Source: Clavelina lepadiformis (Eukaryota > Chordata > Ascidiacea > Aplousobranchia > Clavelinidae). From it: a DNA stretch of 64,000 nucleotides. Within the stretch, counting starts at the first letter, position 1. Every line of letters starts with the position of its first letter. Positions 55,201-64,000 of the stretch are shown here, in pieces. The translations under genes and the position numbers were made by a program. The notes under the pieces are model-generated. The model saw nothing but the letters and a program-made list of their open reading frames with translations. It did no database searches and was not told where the DNA came from. The stretch is taken from the NCBI RefSeq assembly GCF_947623445.1, contig NC_135240.1, positions 10,292,001-10,356,000 of the forward strand. Reading direction: 5' to 3'.

Positions 55201-55987
55201 AGCATCTAATTCCAATCCAGCTTTTACAAGAATTACAGTCAACGCCACAGATCGCAGTGTCGCTGACCAATTTGTGTCGATGTATGACGCAACATTTATC
55301 ACAGGTATATTTCTAAGGGCAATTCCAGCCAAAAGCATTCCTGAAACAATTTGTGACAAGTACATATAATCTTTATAAATATACATAAAACAAACCCAGC
55401 AATCATATATATTTTGTTTTTTTTATAGAAGTGATTATATGTAGACAATTTAGCAAAAGCTACAATATATAGCCTATATATATATACACACATTGAGCAT
55501 AAAATAAAACTGACCACTAAATTACACAAACCTAGCAATGGTGGAAGTGGTGGTAACTTGGGCAATGGTATACTGCTCACAAGTAAGCCAATGAGAACAC
55601 AAGAATCAATTAGAATTATTAAACCAAATAAGTTACCACCAGGAAGACAGTCTTCACCGAAAACAGACCATGGCACTGCCCATGACAAAACCACAAGCAA
55701 TCCTAAGATAGGAAAAATATAATTCGCATATTGTAAGCTGCCCTTGATTTTAAAACATTCAAAAACATTAAAAATATTTGGTATAATTCAGAGTAATTTA
55801 ATGCAAGTGTATACTCTACAAAAAACAAATGTATTATATCATCATACATGTATACTTTTGTATAATTAGAAAATTATATTGATCAGTTATGAAAGGTTAT
55901 CTTACCATATGTAAAAAAGTTATCAAAATATCCTGTAGGAGGACAAGAACAGAATTGTTCTTTCTCACTTGGTATTTTTACTTCCAT
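52210..55987 (-). CDS. SLC9B2: SLC9B-type Na+/H+ antiporter (NHA2-like)
   Basis: Membrane antiporter of the NhaA/NHA (CPA2) group. Twelve minus-strand exons join in phase: 55987-55906, 55702-55532, 55340-55198, 55106-54979, 54897-54815, 54591-54499, 54396-54286, 54123-54017, 53911-53762, 53554-53446, 52792-52656, 52422-52210; 508 residues (human SLC9B2 537). Conserved blocks include CPPTGYFDN, GEDCLPGGNLFGLIIL, PKLPPLPPLLGMLLAGIALR, RNIPVINV, RSVALTVILVKAGLELD, and the paired aspartates in SSFDDVLAISGF (Asp215-Asp216) needed for ion exchange. FGLIGAEI, AWLPKATVQAAIGPVALDTA and ILITAPLGAATIGL follow. The 111-base exon 7 (residues about 234-270) has no counterpart in human and adds a Thr/Ser-rich loop with NAS and NIS N-glycosylation sites. 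The start is the first ATG with a typical cytosolic N-terminus, shorter than the human one. Confidence 0.95.
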
Positions 55988-58900
55988 ATTAGGCGGTTTT
56001 AATTATATGATAACTTTCTTAAAAGCATGTTTGTTTCACTACTACTTTATCCTGTAAGTTATATCTGTGCATCAAAACAAAATAAAACGCCAGTAAACTA
56101 GTGTGTTGGGGAAAGTTAATTACCTCTTATAACCTAATAAGAATGCATAATCTAGAAAAAAATTGAACATATGCTTATGACAACCAGAGCCATTGAGAGC
56201 CATTTTGGACCCAGGTTGAAAAAAACTCCATTATCAAGAGCTCAATGTAGTCAAAAGTCACCAATGGGCCCCTAAATGACTAAATTGCATGCTTGTAAGC
56301 CAAAAGTGTGCAGAAGATGTTTTGCACTCAGCCATGTACTACGACCTTAGCACATTAGTAGTCTATAAGGTTGGCCCCTTTCTGTAACTTGGGTCTACTT
56401 TTACATAAAGACTTTATATTCTTAGGAGCAAAATGTTGGTAAGATTGGGTATTCCAAAGCAATAATACCAAAGCCAGAGTTGATGCAAACATTGTAGTTG
56501 CAGACGTTTTGAGCAATAACTACTCTCATTTTCAATCAAGGTAGAAATGCCTAGTTCCACCTTGGTATTTCTATCTTGCATTGAAAAGAAGAACACTTAT
56601 TACTCAGAACATCTGCACTTAAAATATCTGCATCATCTCTGGCTCTAATATTTTTGCTTTTAACTATATATTCATGTCACAAAATTTCCATTAAACTACT
56701 TATAAAAGTACACATTTTATTGAAATTGCTTAACTCAAGGTATTTACTTTCACTTGGCTTGTGAGCCACTTCTGCATGGCGCCAAAGAAGCAGACCCCAT
56801 CTCTCATTGCGATGGATGACAAGGTTAAGAAAAAAATTGCAAAGAACTGTACACATTATGGCTTGATATTTTTACTAATAATAACTTAAATTAACTTTTA
56901 TCAGCATAAATATACACTTTATACAGTTTTAATCCAATGAAGTAAGCATAGGTACGACATCCAGCGTTTCCTTCACTGTCAGACATCAGCGCTTATGTTC
57001 AAGCATAGTCTCTACTTATCCTGGTTTGTAAGGACTATGGTTCAAGATTAAACTTCTTAGCTTCAAACCTCAGACATTTTTAATAAGTAGCCTACCACGC
57101 AGCGACCTATCTTTACTCAAGTGTTAACCAGCGTTCATACTTAACCAATTTCCACCTGCCTAGGTTAGTGCCTATACACATTATGATTATGCCTTCTTAT
57201 TAATTTCAAAAGTCCTAATGCTTTGACCTTGATATGAGATTTATGATTAGACGACATCTCAAGAAAAGCCTACCTACCATCTTGCGTACATTGACACATA
57301 GCCAAAATTGACAAAAGATAGGTGTGAGTTAATTTACAATAATTTATCACTCGGTCTATTTAATTTCGGTTAAATTTAACCTGGTTTGGCAAGTAAAAAC
57401 AACGTTCCTAAAATAATCTTAAAATAACTTTTTAAAGTAAAAGGTGATGTTGTAAAATGTAAACCAATATGGGGTAAGCCCCTTGCCCGAAAACAAACAC
57501 GATAGAAGAGTGGTTTGAATCAATATCTGCGTATAACAACGAAGTATGTTACACGCATTTCTAACCCTGCTAAGCTATGGTAAGATAAACATTGTAAAAA
57601 ATTTCTTTAAAGATGATTTGGAAGCGTTTTTAATCTGTAGCATAACACTTTTTGTTTTAAAAAACTTTATTTGAGTAAGCAATTGTGCTAATTAGCATAC
57701 AATGACACTGAAATCAAAAGTTGCCACTATACATGAGGTGAAGGACTTTGCTTTGCACCGTGTGAGTGTATTTTCTCGACCCAAGTGTCGTCATTGCACT
57801 GGAGGAGTCCATAACATAAATATTTCTCTAAAGAAACTACCTCACGGGCTTATGTTATCTTGCTCGCAGTTTTCACTGTTATTTTTGTGTCTGTTTAGTA
57901 GTGTTTCCCATCGCATGACACTTTGCATTACAAATCTTTTTATTTTAAAGAATCGCTGCTGTAACATTTAAATCTTTCCAGCGTGGTAAACAACATTTTT
58001 CAAAATTCTGGCGGGATGATCTTACAACAAAAGTAGATTACCGTAGTGCGTGTTTTTGCATTCGAGGCCTTGCCACATATTCCTGTTTTAGTTGTGTATC
58101 AAATATTATCTTTGTTTCTAATACGATCGCAACCATCCATTTTGTCTCTCACATTTTATGATAAAAAATGAAATAAATACAACAGTGTCTTTCAACAGGG
58201 ACAGATTTTTGTATTTTTTCAACATTCAAACATTGGTTTGGTCGATGGATATAGTGATTTAAAACCGTTAAGATACTTTTGACATAGGTATCATTCATTA
58301 AAGCACAAATTGCTTTTTTGTACACTTTTTACGTGTTTTGAATAACTTAACATAATTGAGGCTAATAGATCCCAGCAATAGGTAACGCCTATAAATAACA
58401 ATGCATTTAAACAACTATTGCCAATTCGAACTCTAAAATGTCATTAGCTTCATTTCAGTTAATCAGAAGCATTTTTGTTGGTCTCGGGGCAGGATCATGG
58501 CGGCCTGGTCATCTTGATATTATCCAAATCATCACTTATGTCGAAAAAATGTGTCTTATGTCCGCAATGTGCAAATATTTTAGCTGTGTGCAGCATTTTT
58601 TATTTTCACAGATTCTTACACTGAATTTACTAACGTTGAAGGTTGAATTAATTCCATGGGTCCATTTAAGTTTTGAGTTATTGAGCTTCTATTGTACAGG
58701 GGAAAATTAACACAACATTATATTGTAACAACAATGACATATTGTTAAATGGTAAAGTAGTAAAACATAAAATATCTTCCATAAATGTAAAATAGACGCA
58801 TGGAAATCAATATTACAAAGATGCATAAGCCTACAATCAGCCAGCCAGCAAAGGTTGAGTCAAAAAATAGTTAAACCGCAGTGGATATTGTTGCAATTGC

Positions 58901-59455
58901 TTGTATAATAAACACATTTGAAGACCAGTATAAAGCAGTGTTCACAGTAAAGAAGCTATGGAAGATTAAACCTGAAAAATCACATAAACTTTACAGACGT
59001 ACAACTTTCAGTAAATTTACCACAAGCAACACTACACTAGATCCTCGAACATTTTAAATGCAATTCCAAAACAAGTTTGACTTAAAATAAAGTAGGTTAC
59101 AGGTATTTAATATATGCATAACAAATTTGTTTTAGCATTGCACCTTAATGAATGAACATTTAATCTAGCAGAAAGAGTGAAATATAACACTCATTTTAAA
59201 GTATAGCATTTGTAGCAGATCTTTAACAGATTATTATATTGCCAAAACAAAATTTGCACCTGATGAATGTTAAAAATATGAAGGTAAACAAAACTCAGTC
59301 AACAGAAAATCAAAAAACAATCACACAGACACAAATACCGATTGGTAGTAAACTAATATACTTGGTGGTGTTTGTTGCAAATATAGTTGTACACTGTGTG
59401 AATAAAAAAAGCTATATAAGAAATCAAGTGTCAAGACAGGCAAACAATTTTGATA
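55988..59455. other. Intergenic stretch between SLC9B and PTDSS2
   Basis: No gene supported. Imperfect inverted ends (GACCCAGGTT near 56208, AACTTGGGTC near 56388) may mark an old element of about 190 bases. Frames at 57702 and 58438 (about 90 codons) have no recognisable motif. Confidence 0.35.
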
Positions 59456-59461
59456 TTTATT
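59456..59461 (-). other. Poly(A) signal of PTDSS2
   Basis: AATAAA on the minus strand, about 90 bases past the PTDSS2 stop. Confidence 0.6.
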
Positions 59462-59549
59462 GTGTTATTATGATTGAGTAACATTGACAATGTTTTAGGA
59501 CACACAAAATGAACAATTTAAATAAGATCTGGCAAAAATATGTATAATA

Positions 59550-60965
59550 TTAAGACGCAAATGTTGTACGTCTACGCATACTTGAGTTCTGTTCCCTCTC
59601 TGACCAACAACTGCCTTCATCACTTAAGTCACTGCCAGCTGTCGCTTTGGCATTCCTCTGCTTCACATCCTTCATCACAGTTTTAAACCAGTGACGAAAC
59701 CTTGGAAATTTCATCTGAAATCTCCACACTGACCAAAACAAATATAAGAAGAATAGACTGAGCCAAAACCACTTGATATAAACAGGAAATGGAATAGCAA
59801 GTACATCTGATCCAAACTTGATTACAATCATAAACTCAGTAGTAATTATGGCGCATAATATCCAAGCTTGTTGTCCAAAGCTTTTAGCTATGTTACCAGC
59901 AAAATCATAAGCTTCTCGAACAGCAACAAGTCCCCAGAAAACATAAAGAACAAGCCTAAATGTAACAAACGGGTGGTCAGGCGGAACCCATAGCACAAAC
60001 TTTAAATAGAAAGTATTCAGTTCAGCAAGCAAGAACATGAAGACCAGTATAGACACAAAGAACCAGCGGTATAGGTTTTCTGTGGGTTTCCACTTGAACT
60101 TAACCCAGCTATAGGGACTAAACTGACCTACAACCCGCCTCATCTTACCCCTATATGAATGGATTTTCCAAAGCCCTCGCCATTTGTACTCTTTTATTGA
60201 TAAGTACTTAACATACATCATGCCAAGAAAGATCCCAGTTCCGTTACAAATAAGAAAATCTAAAACCCAATGGTCCCACCAACATTCAGAAAAGTTTGGT
60301 AGTTGATGTTCAAATGTATACTCCAGTAGTTCAAAACCAAAACTAATTACATTGGTGAGCCAAAAATCACGCAGAATCAAAGCTTTGAAAAACCATCCAA
60401 CAAGGTGACCAATGACAAAAATATCCATTTTGTCAAATAAGTTATGCCAAGGGCCATCTGGATGTCCAGAATCATAAACAACACATGATCCACCATAAGC
60501 ACGGAAATCTAAAGGTTTGTTGAGGGTAGGATCAGCATATGTCAAAATCATTCTTGCATCAGATACAGTTTGAAAAAGAAGAAAAACTAATCCCAGTTCA
60601 TATAAAACACTGACACAAAGTACCAAACGCCATAGGGCAGGATGAGGTCGTATGAATGGCCCATCCTTTGCCTGTGTAATTCCAAAAGATAAAAACATAA
60701 AAGCACCAGCAATTAAGCCTCGTTTAACATTATATTCGAAGTTTCCATTCTGCTCTTCAATAAAAACAACATAGATGAGAGTAAGAATAACAGTCAGCAA
60801 AACTGATATTGTATGAGCTCTCCAAAAAAATGTATTGGTCCCATCATCAAACACAGTCGTTTCTGAGTCACGTCTTGATCTTTTGTGTGTAAAATCAGTT
60901 CTTTTAGCAAAATGTGAAAAATTTCGTGAAATACCATCATATGAATCTTCATCATCAGCATCCAT
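59550..60965 (-). CDS. PTDSS2: Phosphatidylserine synthase 2
   Basis: ER membrane enzyme that makes phosphatidylserine by exchanging the head group of phosphatidylethanolamine for serine. Single exon, 471 residues (human PTDSS2 487). The signature region is intact: LNKPLDFRAYGGSCVVYD, HNLFDKMDIFVIGHLVGWF, then the family hallmark EHQLPNFSECWWDHWVLD, followed by YKWRGLWKI and FSPYSWVKFKWKP. LLAELNTFYLKFVLWVPPDH and FGQQAWILCAIITTEFMIV mark further membrane segments. PTDSS2 is favoured over PTDSS1 by this C-terminal half. The N-terminus is acidic then basic and cytosolic; the C-terminus ends in an Arg/Ser-rich tail (SSMRRRTTFAS). No intron, unlike the vertebrate gene. It is head-to-head with ALG8 across 1.2 kb. 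Confidence 0.96.
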   Translation of the reverse strand: MDADDEDSYDGISRNFSHFAKRTDFTHKRSRRDSETTVFDDGTNTFFWRAHTISVLLTVILTLIYVVFIEEQNGNFEYNVKRGLIAGAFMFLSFGITQAKDGPFIRPHPALWRLVLCVSVLYELGLVFLLFQTVSDARMILTYADPTLNKPLDFRAYGGSCVVYDSGHPDGPWHNLFDKMDIFVIGHLVGWFFKALILRDFWLTNVISFGFELLEYTFEHQLPNFSECWWDHWVLDFLICNGTGIFLGMMYVKYLSIKEYKWRGLWKIHSYRGKMRRVVGQFSPYSWVKFKWKPTENLYRWFFVSILVFMFLLAELNTFYLKFVLWVPPDHPFVTFRLVLYVFWGLVAVREAYDFAGNIAKSFGQQAWILCAIITTEFMIVIKFGSDVLAIPFPVYIKWFWLSLFFLYLFWSVWRFQMKFPRFRHWFKTVMKDVKQRNAKATAGSDLSDEGSCWSEREQNSSMRRRTTFAS

Positions 60966-62181
60966 AGTGAAAAGGATTTTTATAAAACCACTTATTTTTT
61001 CTGCAAAATAAAGTGCCCTTTTAAAAGCTTAGTAAGTTTACATCAATTGACAACTTGAAATGACTTTAAGAGTTGATTTATAAATTAAATAAAAAGACGA
61101 CCTAGATTATTACCTACATTATTTTATCCTCTAAAATACAGAACATACAAACGCTAGCTGTTTATTTCATACATCCGGTTACAGTGCTGTAGCCTAAGCC
61201 TATTAGATTTTCTAAATTGTTTAATCAAAATCGCTTTAGCCCTTAATAGGCAAGGGCTTATCCACCTTAGGCCATTAACTGAAGACTCCTAACATTTTCT
61301 GCAAATCTATACTGTCTAATCAGTACTTGGGCAGCTGACCTAGATGACGATGAGGTCTTTTTGCTGCCCCACACCAATCGATTATGTTGAAATTACATTA
61401 TGAAAATGATGCTTTTTAGCTAACTTTAAGTGGTGAAAGCAAACTCTCTCTTTCTCTCTATAAGTTCAAACCTATTTTTGAAATTTTGATGACTACCAGT
61501 ATGCCGGACTGCAGAGCATGGCCGCTTACAGCAAGATTTTGGTTGTGCTAAACGACCAAAAATGACAACTACGATGCGCTAAAATGCCCAGACGCAATGG
61601 AACTGTGCACTTAGGTGCGCAATAATGTACAGTAATGTACACGGTTTGATTTATTTAATTTTTGAATCAATTGCAGATTGAGTGCACAGAAGTTCTGTCC
61701 AAGTCATTAAGTACAAAATAACGCACCCTAAGTGCGGCACTGAACCTCATGAAAAGCAGTAGTCTATTGAGTGCGCCTATGCCAAACTGCAGTCTGGCTG
61801 GTATGGACTATTGGTCATGCAATACAGATCCAGCCTACTTTTTAGCCAACTCATACAGCTCACGCTGCCGAACTTACTAATTAGTGCAAACCCACCGACA
61901 AATTTCTACTGCCCTTAGCCTACTCAGTACTGGTATGAATGACGCAAGGTGACATTACAACAATATTTCAATATTTGCTTTGTAACCTACCTGTTTGTAT
62001 TTGTATTTATGGAAGGTTATAGTGCCACCTAGCCGTGCTTGCTCTGTTCAAAGTCGGACCGAGACCGACTTGGAAGGCTAATCTCACACGATTGTTATTC
62101 TGTATTTGCAGGACTAAGCCTAGCGCTATAGGAAACTGACGCCAGGATATAACCGGTAAGGGATACCTGACAGCCGCGAAA
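60966..62181. promoter_or_regulatory. Divergent promoter region of PTDSS2 and ALG8
   Basis: The two genes point away from each other across this 1.2 kb. The middle is occupied by an inverted-repeat element (61493-61815). Promoters therefore probably lie in the two remaining flanks of about 360-530 bases. No TATA box or initiator was called. Confidence 0.4.
61493..61815. repeat. Nested inverted-repeat element, about 320 bp
   Basis: Outer arms GCCGGACTGCAG (left) and CTGCAGTCTGGC (right) are inverted copies with one mismatch. Inner arms GTGCACTTAGGTGCGC and CGCACCCTAAGTGCGGCAC also pair, so the block folds as a long imperfect hairpin. GACTA occurs at both edges, a possible worn target duplication. 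Probably a MITE; superfamily uncertain. Confidence 0.6.
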
Positions 62182-63789
62182 ATGGCATATATACTTATGT
62201 TGGTTACTGTTGCTACACTGCTAAAGATTTTACTTACGTTTTCATATACGTCAACCGATTTTGAAGTTCATAGAAATTGGCTAGCCATAACCCACTCTCT
62301 TCCACCACACAAGTGGTACTTTGAAAATACATCGGAATGGACGTTGGATTATCCACCATTCTTTGCATGGTTTGAGTGGGCTTTGTCGCACGTGGCAGCG
62401 TTGGTAGATCGTGAAATGCTGGACATAAATAATTTGAATTACAAAAGCGACCATACCTTATATTTTCAACGAGGGAGTGTTATTGTTACGGAATTTGTTC
62501 TGTTATATGCATGCTATCGATGTTCATTGCTACTCCCCAAAAATATTGGAAAATTATCAAAGCAAGGCTCTTCATCAGCAGAAAGTAGGCAGACTTTATT
62601 CATGGTATTAATCGCTTTCAGCTGTGGACTGATAATCGTTGATCATATCCATTTTCAATACAATGGTTTCTTGTTTGGAATTTTATTTTTGTCTTTTGCA
62701 AATCTTATTGAAGGAAACACTTTATGGTCTGCTTTTTGGTTTGCAGTTCTTTTGAATTTCAAACACATATTTTTATACATTGCACCGGCTTATGGGGTTT
62801 TTCTTTTACGAACATATTGCTTTGACAGATTAAAATGTTCATGGGATGTTATCAAATCTTTTAGCTTTATTCGATTATTTTCACTTGCGTTTGTTGTGCT
62901 TACCGTGTTTTTAGTTTCATTTGGTCCATTTATTTATTGCATAAATCAAGTAATATCACGTTTGTTTCCATTTAAACGAGGCCTAACACATGCATACTGG
63001 GCTCCAAATTTTTGGGCTATGTACAATACTGCAGATAAACTTTTGGCAATTGCTTTTAACCGCTTTGGCCTTATATCGTTGAATGCCACCAGTTCTTCAA
63101 CTAGTGGTTTAGTGCAAAATGTAGAGCATGCAGTTTTACCAAACATTCCACCTTGGTTTACTTTTGTCCTCACTTTTGTTGCAATGCTTCCATGCTTAGC
63201 TAAAATGTGGTACCAACCATGTGTATCTTATGAGAACAGCGTCAATCAATTTCTTAGATCTGTTGTTTTGTGTTCACTAAGCTCTTTCATGTTTGGTTGG
63301 CATGTTCATGAAAAAGCAATCATAATATCTATATTACCTTATACGCTCCTAGCTGTCCGGGGAACTCAAACTGATGCCAGGTTTTTTCTATTTTTACAAG
63401 CAGTTGGACATTATTCACTCTTTCCATTACTTTTTACTTCCTTTGAAACAGTAATTAAAATGTGTCTTTGTTTGTTGTATTCTGTTTTTGCATTCTCAGC
63501 ATTTGGTTATATTTATGGCTTTAAATCTGGATGGAAGCTACCGTTGGTCAGTGCCCATGGAAATATTTACCTGTATAGTTTACTTGGCTTAGAATTCTTT
63601 TGTAGTTTTGTTTTTCCTTTGTTGCCGGTTGCTGGTCGTTATGAATTTCTGCCATTGATGCTGAGATCATTTTATTGTGCCATTGGAACGTCTGTATGTT
63701 GGCTAAAAATCTATTATCACGCTCTTGTCGATTTAGATGCAAACAATTTTGCAATAAGCAAAGTAAGTGTTTACAAGAAAAAGAACTAA
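62182..63789 (+). CDS. ALG8: ALG8, dolichyl-phosphate-glucose-dependent alpha-1,3-glucosyltransferase
   Basis: ER membrane enzyme adding the second glucose to the dolichol-linked oligosaccharide used for N-glycosylation. Single exon, 535 residues (human 526). After the first membrane segment comes the lumenal block with DFEVHRNWLAITHSLP, KWYFENTSEWTLDYPPFFAW and FEWALSHVAALVD, the conserved ALG6/ALG8 N-terminal loop containing the catalytic acidic residues. IIVDHIHFQYNGFLFG, NFKHIFLYIAPAYGVFLL and FPFKRGLTHAYWAPNFWAMY identify ALG8 rather than ALG6. FGWHVHEKAIIISILPY lies in the C-terminal membrane region, and about a dozen hydrophobic segments are visible. The end is basic (YKKKN). Start: ATG 62182, placing the first membrane helix at the expected position. 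No intron in the coding region, unlike vertebrates. Confidence 0.96.
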   Translation: MAYILMLVTVATLLKILLTFSYTSTDFEVHRNWLAITHSLPPHKWYFENTSEWTLDYPPFFAWFEWALSHVAALVDREMLDINNLNYKSDHTLYFQRGSVIVTEFVLLYACYRCSLLLPKNIGKLSKQGSSSAESRQTLFMVLIAFSCGLIIVDHIHFQYNGFLFGILFLSFANLIEGNTLWSAFWFAVLLNFKHIFLYIAPAYGVFLLRTYCFDRLKCSWDVIKSFSFIRLFSLAFVVLTVFLVSFGPFIYCINQVISRLFPFKRGLTHAYWAPNFWAMYNTADKLLAIAFNRFGLISLNATSSSTSGLVQNVEHAVLPNIPPWFTFVLTFVAMLPCLAKMWYQPCVSYENSVNQFLRSVVLCSLSSFMFGWHVHEKAIIISILPYTLLAVRGTQTDARFFLFLQAVGHYSLFPLLFTSFETVIKMCLCLLYSVFAFSAFGYIYGFKSGWKLPLVSAHGNIYLYSLLGLEFFCSFVFPLLPVAGRYEFLPLMLRSFYCAIGTSVCWLKIYYHALVDLDANNFAISKVSVYKKKN

Positions 63790-64000
63790 TCATAAATTCA
63801 GCTGAAAAAATTAATTTTATGCATGTTTGTTGTTTTTGCATCGTATATGTTGTTGTGTTAAAGAATCTATACTTTTCATATGAATAATTACTATTATTCT
63901 ACGTAAACGTTTGTTCTATGATTTGCATTGGTGTAATGTAATGTCTAAAATCCTTGGATGCAGTAGTGGTACCCATAATTGTCTTTTCCATATTTTACAG
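63790..64000 (+). other. ALG8 3' flank
   Basis: Presumed 3' UTR; no AATAAA was seen before the window ends. Confidence 0.4.

Overview
The window is AT-rich, intron-containing animal DNA. Every recognisable gene is an ordinary metazoan housekeeping or signalling gene, and introns are mostly a few hundred bases long with GT-AG ends. The compact genes, the HMGB, aPKC and TMEM272-type families and the many small DNA transposons suit an invertebrate deuterostome such as an ascidian, but that placement is inference. No bacterial, viral, rRNA, tRNA or CRISPR feature was found.

Layout, left to right. 42-2749 (+): the 3' half of ATIC (purine synthesis). 3842-4597 (-): an unrecognised gene suggested by two exon-like segments. 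5534-6641 (+): a complete four-exon HMGB gene. 7200-12900: intergenic, with a 425-bp hAT MITE and the first of three copies of a MULE-like MITE. 12924-14648 (-): a four-exon TMEM272-like membrane protein with a hAT MITE inside intron 3. 14650-19180: intergenic, with several inverted-repeat elements and a CT microsatellite. 19185-20970 (+): a four-exon unrecognised basic protein. 20971-24830: repeat remnants. 24869-25411 (+): ARL1, single-exon. 28285-32626 (-): an atypical PKC assembled from 13 exons, in which no C1 zinc finger could be found. 33459-34039: two MITEs of different superfamilies almost touching. 35241-37063 (-): a tentative 60-residue two-exon gene whose intron holds a single-exon TPMT-family methyltransferase (35938-36642, +). 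37288-39698: two more hAT MITEs. 40029-41116 (+): a tentative 80-residue gene. 46464-50262 (+): a three-exon PH-domain protein. 52210-55987 (-): an SLC9B-type Na+/H+ antiporter in 12 exons, one of them a symmetric, probably optional exon. 59550-60965 (-): PTDSS2, single-exon. 62182-63789 (+): ALG8, single-exon, divergent from PTDSS2.

The genes do not form one pathway. Several serve the endomembrane system (ARL1 at the trans-Golgi, PTDSS2 and ALG8 in the ER membrane), but I see no evidence of co-regulation beyond the head-to-head PTDSS2/ALG8 pair. The most notable observations are the C1-less aPKC, the symmetric exon in the antiporter, a MULE-like MITE family recognisable by its 9-bp target duplications, a set of hAT MITEs with legible 8-bp duplications, and four complete intronless genes among intron-rich neighbours. 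Exon joins were made by hand from reading frame, splice-site and family similarity; no alignment or transcript was available.
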